DNA from: Cellulomonas sp. 73-92
GTDB taxonomy: Bacteria > Actinomycetota > Actinomycetes > Actinomycetales > Cellulomonadaceae
Assembly: GCF_001898175.1 (NCBI RefSeq)
Contig: NZ_MKTH01000020.1
Location: 1 to 64,000 of the forward strand
Length of the DNA stretch: 64,000 nucleotides
Direction: 5' to 3'
The notes beneath the pieces were generated by a model that had not been told where the DNA came from, made no database searches, and saw only the letters and a program-made list of their open reading frames with translations. Shown here piece after piece: positions 44,854 to 56,142 of this stretch. Position 1 is the first letter of the stretch. Each line of letters opens with the position of its first letter. Both the position numbers and the translations under genes were made by a program.

Positions 44854-46593
44854 GTGTCCACACCAGCCGACCCGAGCGAGCCGCGTCACGAGGGCAGCCC
44901 GTCGCCGAGCGCACCGAGCCGGGCCGCCGCTCCGTCGGTCGAGCCGGGTCGCGAGGCGGACCTGCGCGCCGCGCTGGCCGAGCACCGGCGCTACGTGCGG
45001 GTGCGTGCCGTCGCGTCGCGCGTGGTGCTGGTCGTCGCGCTGCTCACCCTGCTCGCGCTCGTCGGGCGCCATCCCTGGCGCGGCGTCACGGTGCTCGACC
45101 CGGTGGCGTGGGACGTCGACCGCAACGTCGCGCGACCCACGCTGGTGATGGCCGGCATCAGCCTGATCATCGGGGCCCGGGGCCTGCGGCGCGGACATCG
45201 GTTGGCCTGGGCCGCCACCGTCGCGGTGCTCGGCGTGTCGAGCGTGCTGCACCTGGCGCACCGGCTGAGCGTCCTCCCGACCGTCCTGGTGCTGGCCGCC
45301 GTGGTGTGGCTCGCCGCGCAGCGACGGGCGTTCCCGGTGCTGCCGAGCCGGCGGGACGTGCGTCGTGCCGGCCTGGTCACGCTTGCCGGGCTGGTGACGG
45401 TCGGCGGGATCGTCGCCGGGTTCGCGATCGCGACCGACGACAACCCCGTGCGCCGGCTCCACCTGCACCGGCTCTCGTCGGGGCTGACCGTCGGCCTCGG
45501 CGCCGTCTTCGTCGCCGTGCTGCTGTGGTCGCTCACGTCACCGCGGCGGCCGGTCCGGCTCCCGCACGCGGCCCACCTGGCGGAGCGGGAGCGGGCGCGC
45601 GCCCTCGTGCGCGCCTACGGCTCGGGGACGCTCGACTACTTCGCGCTGCGCGACGACAAGGACTGGTTCTTCGTCGGGCACTCGGTGGTGGCGCACGCGG
45701 TGCGCGGGGGCGTGTGCCTGGTGTCGCCCGACCCGATCGGACCCGTCGAGGAGCGTGCCGAGGTGTGGGCCGAGTTCTCCGACTACGCCGCGACGTACGG
45801 CTGGTCGGTCGCGGTCATCGGCGCGTCGGCGGACTGGCTGCCGGTGTACGAGGCCTCGGGTCTGCGATCGGTGTACCTCGGCAGCGAGGCGATCGTCGAC
45901 GGCCCCTCGCTCGACCTGGCGGACCACCAGCACAAGGGGCTGCGGAACGCCGCCAACCGCGTGGAGCGCGCCGGGTACGTCACGCAGGTGCTGGCGCCCC
46001 GCGAGGTGGACGACGAGACCCGGGCGCAGATCCTCGACATCGCCACCCAGTCCCGCCGGGGTGAGGCCGAGCGCGGCTTCTCCATGACCCTGTCGCGGCT
46101 TCTCGACCCGGCCGACGACGACGTCATGCTCTCGGTCACCCGCAGCCCCGAGGGCCGCGTCGACGCCTTCTGCCAGTGGGTGCCGTGCGAGGACGGCTGG
46201 TCGCTCGACGTCATGCGCCGCCGGCTCGACGCCGGCAAGCTTCCCAACGGGCTCACCGAGACGACCGTGGTGCGCACGGTCGAGGAGGTGGTCCGCCGCG
46301 GCGGGCGCCGCGTCGGGCTCAACTTCGCCGTCATGCGCGAGGTGCTGCAGGGCGAGGGTGGCTCGCCCTGGGAGCCCGTGGTGCGCCCGGTGCTGCAGCG
46401 GCTCTCGGAGCAGACGCAGATGAGCTCGCTCGCCGCGTTCAACGAGAAGTTCTCCCCGGCGTGGGTGCCGCGCTACGTGGTGCTGGACGCGGCGGAGTTC
46501 GTCGCGACCCAGGCGGTGGTCATGGCCGGCGCCGAGGGCATCAGCGAACTGCCGGTGATCGGCAGGTTCCTCGCGGCCCGAAGCCGCACCTGA
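44854..46593 (+). CDS. MprF-like membrane protein with DUF2156 domain
   Basis: A 579-residue protein with about five to six membrane segments (residues about 50-230, for example VVLVVALLTLLALVG and SVLPTVLVLAAVVWLAA) and a C-terminal DUF2156 domain (DYFALRDDKDWFF, CLVSPDPIGP, LRNAANRVERAGY, GLNFAVMREV, FNEKFSPAWVPRYVV). This is the phosphatidylglycerol lysyltransferase-like plan, which transfers amino acids to lipids, but without tRNA-ligase fusion as in LysX. GTG start. Confidence 0.8.
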   Translation: MSTPADPSEPRHEGSPSPSAPSRAAAPSVEPGREADLRAALAEHRRYVRVRAVASRVVLVVALLTLLALVGRHPWRGVTVLDPVAWDVDRNVARPTLVMAGISLIIGARGLRRGHRLAWAATVAVLGVSSVLHLAHRLSVLPTVLVLAAVVWLAAQRRAFPVLPSRRDVRRAGLVTLAGLVTVGGIVAGFAIATDDNPVRRLHLHRLSSGLTVGLGAVFVAVLLWSLTSPRRPVRLPHAAHLAERERARALVRAYGSGTLDYFALRDDKDWFFVGHSVVAHAVRGGVCLVSPDPIGPVEERAEVWAEFSDYAATYGWSVAVIGASADWLPVYEASGLRSVYLGSEAIVDGPSLDLADHQHKGLRNAANRVERAGYVTQVLAPREVDDETRAQILDIATQSRRGEAERGFSMTLSRLLDPADDDVMLSVTRSPEGRVDAFCQWVPCEDGWSLDVMRRRLDAGKLPNGLTETTVVRTVEEVVRRGGRRVGLNFAVMREVLQGEGGSPWEPVVRPVLQRLSEQTQMSSLAAFNEKFSPAWVPRYVVLDAAEFVATQAVVMAGAEGISELPVIGRFLAARSRT

Positions 46594-46630
46594 GGCGCCG
46601 TCGAGGGTCGCCGTGGCCGGTCCCGGTCGC

Positions 46631-46651
46631 GGCACCGCGCGGTGCGGTGCC
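46631..46651. terminator. Hairpin between convergent MprF-like and MATE genes
   Basis: GGCACCG and CGGTGCC pair around 7 bases, in the 67-base space between the two convergent stops. Short but well placed. Confidence 0.45.
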
Positions 46652-46660
46652 CACGCCCGG

Positions 46661-48193
46661 TCAGGCGGGCGTGGCCAACGACGCGGACTCGCCGAGGGCC
46701 TCCAGCTCGGACTCGGCGGTGAGCGCGTCGTACGGCACGGGCTCGCTCGCCCGCTCGTCGAACCGCGCGCCGGCTCCTGCCCGCTCGTCGTGCGCCACGC
46801 CGGCGCCCGCCCGCTCGTCGACCCGCCGCGGCCCGGGTGCCGCGCCCGCCGCCGCCAGGCGCTCCTCCTCGACGAGCCGTCGCCGCTGGACCGTCCAGGC
46901 GATCGACGTCGGGATCACCGAGCCGACCCACGCGAGCGGCGCCGCGAAGCACACGCCGAGGAACCCGAAGCGGTGCACCAGGACGAGGCCCGCCGTCGCG
47001 CGCATGACGAGCTCGAGGAAGCCGGACAGGGTGGGCACCGCGGCCAGGCCCAGCCCCTGCACGGTGTTCCGGAGGATGAAGACCATCGCCAGGATCGAGT
47101 AGAGCGCGCCGTTGACCAGGAAGTACTGGCGCACCATGGCGACGACGCCGGCCTGACCGGGGCCGACGAACAGCTCGGCGATCGGCCCCGAGACCGCGAC
47201 CAGCGTCAGGCCGACGACGACCGCGATGCCGATCGACACGAAGCTGATCCGGAAGACGCCGGTGCGGATCCGGTGCCACTGCCGCGCGCCGCGGTTCTGC
47301 GCGACGAACGTCGCCATGGCGATGCCGAACGAGTTGAGCGGCGCTGCCGCCAGCTGGTCGACGCGCAGCGCGGCGGTGAACGCCGCGACCGACTCCGCCC
47401 CCAGGCCGTTGATGCCGTACTGCAGCACGAGCGAGCCGATCGCGATGACCGACATCGAGAAGCCCATCGGCAGGCCGATGCGCACCGGCTCGGCCATCTC
47501 GTGCCAGCGCGGGCGCCAGTCGTCGCGCGAGAGGTGCAGCTCGGGCATGCGGCGCGCGATGAGGCCCAGGCACAGCACCACCGAGACCAGCTGGGCGATG
47601 ACCGTCGCCAGCGCGGCGCCGCGCACGCCCATGTGCAGCCCGCCGACGAAGGCCAGCGAGAGCCCGGCGTTGAGGCAGCAGGAGATGACGAGGAAGACGA
47701 GCGGCGTGCGGCTGTCGCCGAGCGCCCGGATGGTCGACGAGAGGAAGTTGAACGCCACCATGGCGCCGCCGCCGAGGCACGTCATGGTGATGAAGGCGAC
47801 CGAGCCGTCGATGATCTCCGGCGGGGTGTCCATCAGGTGCAGCAAGGGCCGGGCAGCGAGCGTCCCGACGACCATGATGATCGCCGCGAGGGCGGCCGAG
47901 ACGTAGGCGCCGGCGGCGACGAACCGCCGCATCGCGGTCATGTCCCCGGCGCCGAAGGCGCGGGCGGTCGGGATCGCCAGGCCGGCCGACGAACCCCACG
48001 TGAACCCGATGAGCAGGAAGACGAGCCCGTTCGTGGCGCCGACCGAGGCGAGGCCGTCGAGGCCGACCAGCCGCCCGACGACCGCGGCGTCGGTGAACTG
48101 GTACAGCTGCTGGAACACGTTGCCGACGAGCAGGGGCAGCGTGAACAGGACGATGAGCCGGGTGGGCGGTCCGGCGGTGAGGTTTCTGGTCAT
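46661..48193 (-). CDS. MATE-family multidrug efflux protein
   Basis: A 510-residue transporter with about 12 membrane segments: LIVLFTLPLLVGNVFQQLYQ and the repeat half LGLAAVPTLSGFLELVMR; conserved QLYQFTDAAVVGR. Exchanges drugs for Na+ or H+. The C-terminal tail of about 60 residues is low-complexity and cytoplasmic, with DERAGAG-type repeats. Confidence 0.88.
   Translation of the reverse strand: MTRNLTAGPPTRLIVLFTLPLLVGNVFQQLYQFTDAAVVGRLVGLDGLASVGATNGLVFLLIGFTWGSSAGLAIPTARAFGAGDMTAMRRFVAAGAYVSAALAAIIMVVGTLAARPLLHLMDTPPEIIDGSVAFITMTCLGGGAMVAFNFLSSTIRALGDSRTPLVFLVISCCLNAGLSLAFVGGLHMGVRGAALATVIAQLVSVVLCLGLIARRMPELHLSRDDWRPRWHEMAEPVRIGLPMGFSMSVIAIGSLVLQYGINGLGAESVAAFTAALRVDQLAAAPLNSFGIAMATFVAQNRGARQWHRIRTGVFRISFVSIGIAVVVGLTLVAVSGPIAELFVGPGQAGVVAMVRQYFLVNGALYSILAMVFILRNTVQGLGLAAVPTLSGFLELVMRATAGLVLVHRFGFLGVCFAAPLAWVGSVIPTSIAWTVQRRRLVEEERLAAAGAAPGPRRVDERAGAGVAHDERAGAGARFDERASEPVPYDALTAESELEALGESASLATPA
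46752..46833. repeat. In-frame repeats in the MATE C-terminal tail
   Basis: The bases CCCGCTCGTCG recur about three times and encode DERA units (VDERAGAGVAHDERAGAGARFDERA is the region; only the DERA core is conserved). Simple repeat expansion in a disordered tail. Confidence 0.5.
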
Positions 48194-48426
48194 CGGAGGG
48201 GGCGCGGCGTTTCGACGAGGGCGGGCGGGGCGTCGGGCCGCCCGGGGTGCGCCGGGCGGTGGGCCTCGCGCACGAGGCTAACCCCGCGCCGCGCGGCGCG
48301 TCGAATCGTTTCGAGAAGTATTGGCGCAGGTCAAGCGGCCATCATTGCGGGGTCAACACGCGGCCTCGGGTGACCCACGCGACCGTCGGTCCCTCATCCG
48401 ACCCGCCCCAAGCCGCCGGCATCGAC

Positions 48427-48474
48427 ATCTCCACGTCGCGTCGACAGGTGCAGGTGTCGACGCGACGTGGAGAT
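48427..48474. terminator. Long perfect hairpin downstream of acs
   Basis: Two 20-base arms (ATCTCCACGTCGCGTCGACA and its exact complement) surround an 8-base loop; the pairing continues to 25 pairs with one mismatch. It is 79 bases beyond the acs stop on the minus strand. Likely terminates acs; a repetitive extragenic palindrome is also possible. Confidence 0.6.
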
Positions 48475-48492
48475 ATCGACGCGGAGCGGAGC

Positions 48493-48552
48493 CGGGGCTG
48501 GGCGGGCTGGGCGGGGCTGGGGCGGGGGCTGGGCGGGGCGGGGCGGGGCGGG
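48493..48552 (+). repeat. G-run tract (potential G-quadruplex) abutting the acs stop
   Basis: A stretch of repeated GGGC/GGGGC runs (about a dozen G-runs of 3-5) on the plus strand, up to the acs stop codon. The acs transcript would carry C-runs here. Quadruplex formation is possible in the template strand DNA. Confidence 0.5.
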
Positions 48553-50544
48553 TCAGTCGGCGGAGCTGGTGGGGTTCGCCAGGCCGGCCGCGATCATCTC
48601 CATCACCGACTGGTCGGCCAGCGTCGTCGCGTCGCCGACGACGCGGTGCTCGGCCACGTCCCGCAGCAGGCGCCGCATGATCTTCCCCGACCGCGTCTTC
48701 GGCAGCTCCGGCACGACGAGCACCTGGCGCGGCTTGGCGATCGGGCCGATCTGCGTCGCCACGTGTGCGCGCAGCTCCGCCTCGACCTCCGCCGGCGCCT
48801 TCGTCTGACCCTCCGAGTCGCCGCGCAGGATGACGAAGGCGACGACCGCCTGCCCGGTGGTCTCGTCGGACGCGCCGACGACCGCCGCCTCGGCGACCCA
48901 CGGGTGCGAGACGAGCGCGGACTCGATCTCGGTGGTCGACAGGCGGTGCCCGGACACGTTCATCACGTCGTCGACCCGGCCGAGCAGCCAGATGTCGCCG
49001 TCGTCGTCCTTCTTGGCGCCGTCACCGGCGAAGTACAGCCCGGCGAACCGCGACCAGTACGTGTCGACGTAGCGGTCGGGATCGCCCCAGATGCCGCGCA
49101 GCATCGCGGGCCACGGCTCGGTGATGACGAGGTACCCGCCGGAGCCGTTGGGCACGGGCTTGGCCTCGTCGTCGACCACCTCGGCGGCGACGCCGGGCAG
49201 CGGCGTCTGCGCCGAGCCCGGCTTCGCGTCGGTGACCCCGGGCAGCGGGCTGATCATGATGGCGCCCGTCTCCGTCTGCCACCACGTGTCGACGACCGGC
49301 GTCCGGTCGCCGCCGATCACCCGTCGGTACCAGGTCCACGCCTCGGGGTTGATGGGTTCGCCCACGGAGCCGAGCACGCGCAGGGAGGACAGGTCGCGCG
49401 CCGCCGGGATGTCGTCGCCCCACTTCATGCATGTACGGATGGCGGTCGGTGCGGTGTACAGGATCGACACGCGGTACTTCTGGACGATGTCCCACCAGCG
49501 GCCGCGGTCGGGGGTGTCGGGGGTGCCCTCGTAGATCACCTGGGTGGCGCCGTTGACCAGGGGTCCGTAGACCACGTACGAGTGGCCGGTGACCCAGCCG
49601 ATGTCGGCGGTGCACCAGTAGACGTCGGTCTCGGGCTTGAGGTCGAACACGTTGAGGTGGGTGTACGCGCACTGGGTCAGGTAGCCGCCGGTCGTGTGGA
49701 AGATCCCCTTGGGCTTCCCCGTCGTCCCGGACGTGTAGAGGATGAACAGCGGGTGCTCGGCCGGCACGGGCACGGGCGCGTGCTCGTCGGACGCGGCCTC
49801 GACCGCCTCGTGCCACCACAGGTCCCGGCCGTCGGTCCAGTCCACGTGCTGTCCCGTGCGGCGCACGACGAGGACGTGCTCCACCGTCGGCGCGCCCTTC
49901 GCCAGCGCCTCGTCGACCGCCGGCTTGAGCCCGGTCGGGTTGCCGCGGCGGTACCCGCCGTCGGCGGTGACGACGAGCTTGGCCTGCGCGTCGAGGATCC
50001 GGCTGTGCAGCGCCTCGGCGGAGAAGCCGCCGAACACCACCGAGTGCGGCGCCCCGATGCGCGCGCAGGCCAGCATGGCGATGACGGCCTCGGGGATGAG
50101 CGGCATGTAGAGCGCCACCCGGTCGCCGGTGGTGACGCCGAGGGCCTGCAGCGCGTTGGCGGCCTTGGACACCTCGCGCTGCAGCTCCGCGTACGTGATC
50201 GTCCGGCCGTCGCCGGGCTCGCCCTCGAAGTAGAACGCCACGCGATCGCCGCGCCCGGCCCGCACGTGCCGGTCGACGGCGTTGTCGCACGCGTTGAGGG
50301 TCCCGTCGGCGAACCACGTCGCGAATGGTGCGCCGGACCAGTCGAGCGTCTGCGTGAAGGGCGTGTCCCAGTCGACGAGCTCGCGCGCCTGGTCCGCCCA
50401 GAAGCCGACGCGGTCGGCGGCCGCCCACGCGTACAGGTCCTGGTGGGCGTTCGCCTGCGCGACGAACTCGGGGGCGGGCGGGAAGCGACGCTCCTCGCTG
50501 AGCAGGTTCTCCAGCGCGCCCGGCTCGGGAGCGGGATCGGTCAC
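48553..50544 (-). CDS. acs: Acetyl-CoA synthetase
   Basis: A 663-residue AMP-forming ligase: [22 protein letters not shown] (P-loop region; first 20 residues are enough to define it), [10 protein letters not shown], and the C-terminal [11 protein letters not shown] with the catalytic lysine that is often controlled by acetylation. GTG start with GGAGGA 4 bases upstream. Activates acetate for use as carbon source. Confidence 0.93.
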   Translation of the reverse strand: MTDPAPEPGALENLLSEERRFPPAPEFVAQANAHQDLYAWAAADRVGFWADQARELVDWDTPFTQTLDWSGAPFATWFADGTLNACDNAVDRHVRAGRGDRVAFYFEGEPGDGRTITYAELQREVSKAANALQALGVTTGDRVALYMPLIPEAVIAMLACARIGAPHSVVFGGFSAEALHSRILDAQAKLVVTADGGYRRGNPTGLKPAVDEALAKGAPTVEHVLVVRRTGQHVDWTDGRDLWWHEAVEAASDEHAPVPVPAEHPLFILYTSGTTGKPKGIFHTTGGYLTQCAYTHLNVFDLKPETDVYWCTADIGWVTGHSYVVYGPLVNGATQVIYEGTPDTPDRGRWWDIVQKYRVSILYTAPTAIRTCMKWGDDIPAARDLSSLRVLGSVGEPINPEAWTWYRRVIGGDRTPVVDTWWQTETGAIMISPLPGVTDAKPGSAQTPLPGVAAEVVDDEAKPVPNGSGGYLVITEPWPAMLRGIWGDPDRYVDTYWSRFAGLYFAGDGAKKDDDGDIWLLGRVDDVMNVSGHRLSTTEIESALVSHPWVAEAAVVGASDETTGQAVVAFVILRGDSEGQTKAPAEVEAELRAHVATQIGPIAKPRQVLVVPELPKTRSGKIMRRLLRDVAEHRVVGDATTLADQSVMEMIAAGLANPTSSAD

Positions 50545-50635
50545 GGCGTCCTCCGGCAACGACGACGGTGCAGGTGCTTGCCCCTGGGACTTTAGACCTA
50601 CCGGGTCGAGGGTGCGGCGGGAACGAACGGGCCGG

Positions 50636-51934
50636 TCAGGCGGTGCGGTGGCGCTCCCGGAAGGCGCCCAGGCGGATGCCGTGCCGGCGCGCCACCGACG
50701 ACACGATCCCGGCCCCGAGCAGCAGGACACCGACGACGGCGACCGTCCCCGAGGTCGCCACGACGATCGTCTCCTCGACGGTCGGCCGCCACCCCTCGGA
50801 CGTCAGCACGTTGAGGATGCCGGTGCGCGCCACCCCTGGTGCGAACAGCGCGAACGCCCCCGCCACCGTCAGGATGACGCCGCCGACGAGCCCGACGTAC
50901 GGGGTCCACAGCGACAGCAGCGCGCAGGCGAGCAGCAGGAGCGCGCCGAGCGAGACGAGCACGATGCCGAGGACGTCGACCTTCGCGACCCAGCCGTCCA
51001 CCTCGACGACGAGGATCCGCGAGATGCCCAGCGCCGTGACCAGGGTCGCGGCCACCGGCAGGACGATCCCGACGAGGATGCCCAGCACGTGCGTGCCGAG
51101 GGTGATGGTGCGCGGGGCGTTGGGGTCGGGGAAGAGAGCCGAGTCGTCGGTCGCCTTCGGCGTCGCGGGGGGCATCACCGTGGTGGGGGCGCCGGCGGTG
51201 GTCGCCGCGGTGCCCGCCGCGGTGTGCGCGGCGGTGCCGGCCGCTGCGACTCCGGCCGCTCCCGCGGCCGCCAGCCCCGCGGCGCCCGTGGCGGCCGGAG
51301 CGGCGCCGGTGCGCTCGGGGGCGCCGGGGAGCGGGCGGGTCGGGGTCGGCATGGCCGGGTCGGGCGGGACGGGCGTGGGCCGCAGGGCCGCGTGGCGCGC
51401 GCTGGCGTCCAGGTCGGCGGGCGCCGGCGTGGACACCGGGCGCATCGGAGCGGCCGGCATCGCCGTCGAGGTCGACGGGGCGGGTCCGGCCGCGGGGCCG
51501 CCCGAGGGGCCAGCCGCGGGGCCGCCCGGGACGGGCGGTGCCGGTGCGAGGCCCGGCTGCGGGCTGGGCTGCGGGTTCGGCGGCACCTGGCGGGTGCTGG
51601 GCGGCACGTTGGCCGCGGACGCCGAGCCTGCGGCGGGGGCCGGCGAACCCGTCGGCGGCGCGGCCGGGCCGACCGGAGAGGTGGTGCTCGGGGCGGTCGG
51701 TGGCGCGGGGGTCGCGCCGGCCGGCGCCGCCACCGTCGCGGGCTTCTCATCGGCCGGCACGCCGCCCCTGGCGGCGGGCGTCTCGCCGCTGGCTGCCGCC
51801 GCCTCGGGGGCGGCCACGGGCTCGCCGGACGGCGCCGTCACGGGCGTCGCGGCGCTCCCCGGGCCGGTCGCGGGCTCGGTGGTCTCGTCGGCCGCGGTCT
51901 GGTCGGTGGCGTGCTGCTCGTCGGAGGTGCTCAT
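50636..51934 (-). CDS. Pro/Ala-rich membrane protein of unknown function
   Basis: A 432-residue protein. Residues 1 to about 270 are a disordered Pro/Ala/Thr-rich region; the rest has four membrane segments ([61 protein letters not shown] and [17 protein letters not shown]). No enzyme motif. Upstream of acs on the same strand but separated by 91 bases. Confidence 0.6.
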   Translation of the reverse strand: MSTSDEQHATDQTAADETTEPATGPGSAATPVTAPSGEPVAAPEAAAASGETPAARGGVPADEKPATVAAPAGATPAPPTAPSTTSPVGPAAPPTGSPAPAAGSASAANVPPSTRQVPPNPQPSPQPGLAPAPPVPGGPAAGPSGGPAAGPAPSTSTAMPAAPMRPVSTPAPADLDASARHAALRPTPVPPDPAMPTPTRPLPGAPERTGAAPAATGAAGLAAAGAAGVAAAGTAAHTAAGTAATTAGAPTTVMPPATPKATDDSALFPDPNAPRTITLGTHVLGILVGIVLPVAATLVTALGISRILVVEVDGWVAKVDVLGIVLVSLGALLLLACALLSLWTPYVGLVGGVILTVAGAFALFAPGVARTGILNVLTSEGWRPTVEETIVVATSGTVAVVGVLLLGAGIVSSVARRHGIRLGAFRERHRTA

Positions 51935-52014
51935 CGCGTTCTCCTCGCCTCACGTCGCGCCTGTCAGGCGCGTGACGGGGTTCACGCTATTGGCTGTGCG
52001 GGCCTTGTGCCTCG

Positions 52015-52875
52015 TCAGAGGCCCGTGTCGCGCCCCGCACCGGCGCCGACCAGGGCCCCCGGCTCGTCGTCGGCGGGCCGCCGGACGGTGGCGGGACCGT
52101 GGTGCCGCGTCCCGGCGCCGTACGCGTAGGGCGCGCCGACGAGCAGCGCGCCGCCCACGATGTTGCCGAGCCCGACGAACAGCACGTTGCGCGCGAGCTC
52201 GCCGACGGTGGCGTGGGGCAGGCCGGCGAACAGGCCCAGCGAGAACGTCGTCATGTTGGCGACGACGTGTTCGAAGCCCGACGTGATGAACACCATGACG
52301 CACGCGAAGACGACGGCGATCTTGGCGCCCTCGGACTCCAGCCGCCCGGCGCACCAGATGGCGAGGCAGACCAGGAGGTTGCACAGGATGCCGCGGACGA
52401 ACAGCTGCCCGTCGCCGGTGGCGGCCTTGTGCTCGATCATCCCGGCGAGCGTGGCTCCGGCGGGGGTGCCCGGGCCCAGCACGCCCGAGGCGTGGACCAG
52501 GGCGGCGAAGGCCATGGAACCGAGCAGGTTCCCGACGAGGACGGCGAGCAGGACGAGGGCGGCCCGGCCGGGCGCGACGCGGCGGCGCCACACGCCCTGC
52601 GTGAGGATCATCATCGCCGAGGTGGCCAGCTCGGCACCGGCGACGACGACGATCGTCAGCGCGACGCCGAACACGAGCCCCTGCACCAGCGGCGCCCACG
52701 GTGACCCGGCCTGCTTCAGGGGTCCGCCCGCCGTCACCATGATGAGGACGCCGATGCCGATGTAGGCGCCGGCGAGCATGGTGCGGACGAGGAACGGCCC
52801 GGGGGTCCGGAACAGGTCGGACTTGTGGACCGCGGCGTCGGCCTGGAGGTCGACGCCCTGCTCGATGCTCAGCAC
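52015..52875 (-). CDS. Formate/nitrite transporter (FNT) family channel
   Basis: A 286-residue protein with six membrane segments and FNT signatures: FLVRTMLAGAYIGIGVLIMV, AGAELATSAMMI, GNLLGSMAFA, CNLLVCLAIWCA and FITSGFEHVVANM. Moves formate, nitrite or related anions. GTG start, no good ribosome site, so the start is uncertain. Downstream of the malic enzyme gene, separated by two palindromes. Confidence 0.85.
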   Translation of the reverse strand: MLSIEQGVDLQADAAVHKSDLFRTPGPFLVRTMLAGAYIGIGVLIMVTAGGPLKQAGSPWAPLVQGLVFGVALTIVVVAGAELATSAMMILTQGVWRRRVAPGRAALVLLAVLVGNLLGSMAFAALVHASGVLGPGTPAGATLAGMIEHKAATGDGQLFVRGILCNLLVCLAIWCAGRLESEGAKIAVVFACVMVFITSGFEHVVANMTTFSLGLFAGLPHATVGELARNVLFVGLGNIVGGALLVGAPYAYGAGTRHHGPATVRRPADDEPGALVGAGAGRDTGL

Positions 52876-52893
52876 GCCGACCAGCGTGCGGGA

Positions 52894-52930
52894 TCGTCCC
52901 GCGAATTCGTGGGACGAATGGCCTGGCCAT
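52894..52930. promoter_or_regulatory. Two adjacent palindromes between malic enzyme and FNT genes
   Basis: A 24-base palindrome centred on GAATTC (52894-52917, arms TCGTCCC and GGGACGA, one G-T position) is followed directly by ATGGCC-T-GGCCAT (52918-52930). They are 19 bases upstream of the FNT start, suiting an operator or attenuator. Confidence 0.45.
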
Positions 52931-52944
52931 GGCCCGCGACCGGG

Positions 52945-54342
<1,398 letters not shown>

Positions 54343-54378
54343 GCCGTCATTGTGTGCACGCCGAGGCGGCAGGGCGCG

Positions 54379-54717
54379 TCAGCGCCTCCTGGCGCGGCGG
54401 GCGCCCAGGGGTCCACCGAAGACCAGCGAGATGCCGAGGACGAACCCGACGTCGTACCAGTTGCCGCTGTTGTGGACCTCATACGGGCTGACGGTGCTGG
54501 TGAACAGGGACACGATCCAGGTGATCGGCAGGATGATCCCGTGCCACAGGCCGAGCCAGAACCCGGCCGGTGCGGTCGCGCCCGGTGGTGGCGTCCCGAC
54601 CTCGGGGTTGACCCCCGCCGCGCACGCTCCCAGCAGCAGGAGGACGCCGGCGACGAGGACGACCGTGCGGGTGGTGGTGGCGAGGCGGGAGCGGCGCACC
54701 GCGAGGGTCGGCTGCAT
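54379..54717 (-). CDS. Small putative lipoprotein/membrane protein
   Basis: A 112-residue protein with a lipobox-like LLLLGAC (cysteine about residue 31) after a basic start, then FWLGLWHGIILPITWIVSLF as a membrane segment and YEVHNSGNWYDVGFVLGISL as another. I recall similar short actinobacterial proteins without function. A plain two-pass membrane protein is the alternative to a lipoprotein. Confidence 0.6.
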   Translation of the reverse strand: MQPTLAVRRSRLATTTRTVVLVAGVLLLLGACAAGVNPEVGTPPPGATAPAGFWLGLWHGIILPITWIVSLFTSTVSPYEVHNSGNWYDVGFVLGISLVFGGPLGARRARRR

Positions 54718-55029
54718 GCCGACACCCTGGCACCGGCGCGGTGCGCGCACCAGGTCATGAGGTCGCACCGACGACGGCGCCCCGTCAGGGGACGCCGTCG
54801 TCGTCCTGAGGCTCGAGGGTGATCATGCGTGCACCGCGAGTGTCGCAACGGGTCCAGCCCGGTCGACCTGCCCCTAGGGGGGCCATCCTGCGCGTGGGTG
54901 CCCTCGGTCTTCAGTTGTGACTCTTTGATAACGCCTGGCGCGCGCCTTGCCTACCCCTGGCGGCATCGGCACAGGTGGCGCACGGGCGCCGGTCGGATCG
55001 CGAGACGCTCGGCCGGGATGTGGACGCCC
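54718..55029. other. 312-base gap downstream of the HAD phosphatase
   Basis: No gene supported. It has a short palindrome CCCC-TA-GGGG (54871-54880) and an AT-richer patch (TTGTGACTCTTTGATAAC, 54916-54933) which may hold the promoter of the small lipoprotein gene on the minus strand. Confidence 0.4.
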
Positions 55030-55830
55030 TCAGACCCCCGAAGCCCGGTGCCGGCGGCCCAGCAGCCAGCCGAGGGCGGCCGCGAGCACGACGAGGCCGA
55101 CGATCCCCGCCGCGGCGAGCCGGGAGCGGCGCGTCGCGAAGGGCCGGAGGCTGACCGGCCGCTCGAACCGGAGCGCACCCCAGCCGCGCTCGTCGGCCAG
55201 GCGGCGCAGGGCGCCGTTGGGGTTGACCACGAACGCGTGCCCGACGACCTCGAGCATCGGGGTGTCCGTGATCGAGTCGGAGTAGGCGTAGCAGTCGGCC
55301 AGCTCGTAGCCACGCTCGGCCGCCAGCTCGGCGATCGCGTCCGCCTTCTCCTGCCCGTAGACGTAGCGGTCGATGTGGCCGGTGTAGCGGCCGTCGACGA
55401 CCTCCATGCGGGAGGCGATGACGTCGTCGGCGCCGACCAGCTCGGCGATGGGGCGGACCAGCTCGGCGCCCGACGCGGACACGACGACCACGTCGCGTCC
55501 CGCCGCATGGTGCTCCCCGATGAGCGTGACCGCCTCCGCGTACACCGTGGGGTCGATCGACTCGTGCAGGGTCTGCCGGATGATCGCGCCCACCTGAGCG
55601 GTGTCCCAGCCGGTGACCATGCGGGACAGCTGCGCGCGCAGCCGCTCGGTCTGCGCCTCGTCGGCGCCGCCCATGAGGAAGACGAGCTGGGCGTACGCGC
55701 CGCGCAGCATGGCCCGCCGGGTGAGCAGGCCCTCCGCCAGGAAGGGGCGGCTGAAGGCGGTGGCCGACGAGGTGGCGATGATCGTCTTGTCGAGGTCGAA
55801 GAACGCCGCCGCGCGCGAGGTGCCGTCCAT
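55030..55830 (-). CDS. HAD-IB family phosphatase (SerB-like, membrane-tailed)
   Basis: A 266-residue HAD-IB hydrolase: AAFFDLDKTIIATSS (motif I), VVVVSASG (motif II) and CYAYSDSITDTPML (motif IV), with a C-terminal membrane segment (LAAAGIVGLVVLAAALGWLLG). GGGAGG lies 4 bases before the ATG. Such a gene usually diverges from the ssd-cpaF-tad run in Actinobacteria. Substrate unknown, possibly a phospholipid or phosphoserine. Confidence 0.82.
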   Translation of the reverse strand: MDGTSRAAAFFDLDKTIIATSSATAFSRPFLAEGLLTRRAMLRGAYAQLVFLMGGADEAQTERLRAQLSRMVTGWDTAQVGAIIRQTLHESIDPTVYAEAVTLIGEHHAAGRDVVVVSASGAELVRPIAELVGADDVIASRMEVVDGRYTGHIDRYVYGQEKADAIAELAAERGYELADCYAYSDSITDTPMLEVVGHAFVVNPNGALRRLADERGWGALRFERPVSLRPFATRRSRLAAAGIVGLVVLAAALGWLLGRRHRASGV

Positions 55831-56142
55831 GCGCCCTCCCCTCGACCAGACGAGCCGACCGGTGGCCGGCCCACGGGGCGTGCACCGCACGAACCGGGTC
55901 AGCGCCCCGCGCCGAGAGTAGCCGGGGGTGCCGACGCGCAGGCGACGAACCGACCACAGCCCGATCGGCCGGGTCCGGCTCCGCCCGCTCGGTGCGAGGC
56001 GCGGCGGGGGGCCGTGGGCCGTCGTCAGGGTGGCGTCGCGGACGTTGCCGGTCGGCCCGGACGAGGGCGAACGCGGACGAGGTGCCGGGACGACGGCGGG
56101 CGACACGGCGGGCGACACGGCGGGCGACACGGCGGGCGACGG
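55831..56142. other. 312-base divergent region upstream of the Tad operon
   Basis: No gene supported. It carries promoters for the HAD and ssd genes (none matched with confidence) and, at its right end, a 12-base tandem repeat. Confidence 0.5.
56091..56142 (+). repeat. 12-base tandem repeat just before ssd
   Basis: Three perfect copies of CGACACGGCGGG (56101-56136), flanked by partial copies, run up to the ssd ATG. If translation started earlier in the same frame it would encode a Gly/Arg/His-rich repeat, so the start is uncertain. Confidence 0.7.

Larger units (their letters stand above)
48194..48552. other. 359-base gap between MATE and acs
   Basis: No gene supported. It holds the MATE promoter region (an AT-richer patch around 48300-48325), a long perfect hairpin at 48427-48474 and a G-run tract running to the end of acs. 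Confidence 0.6.
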
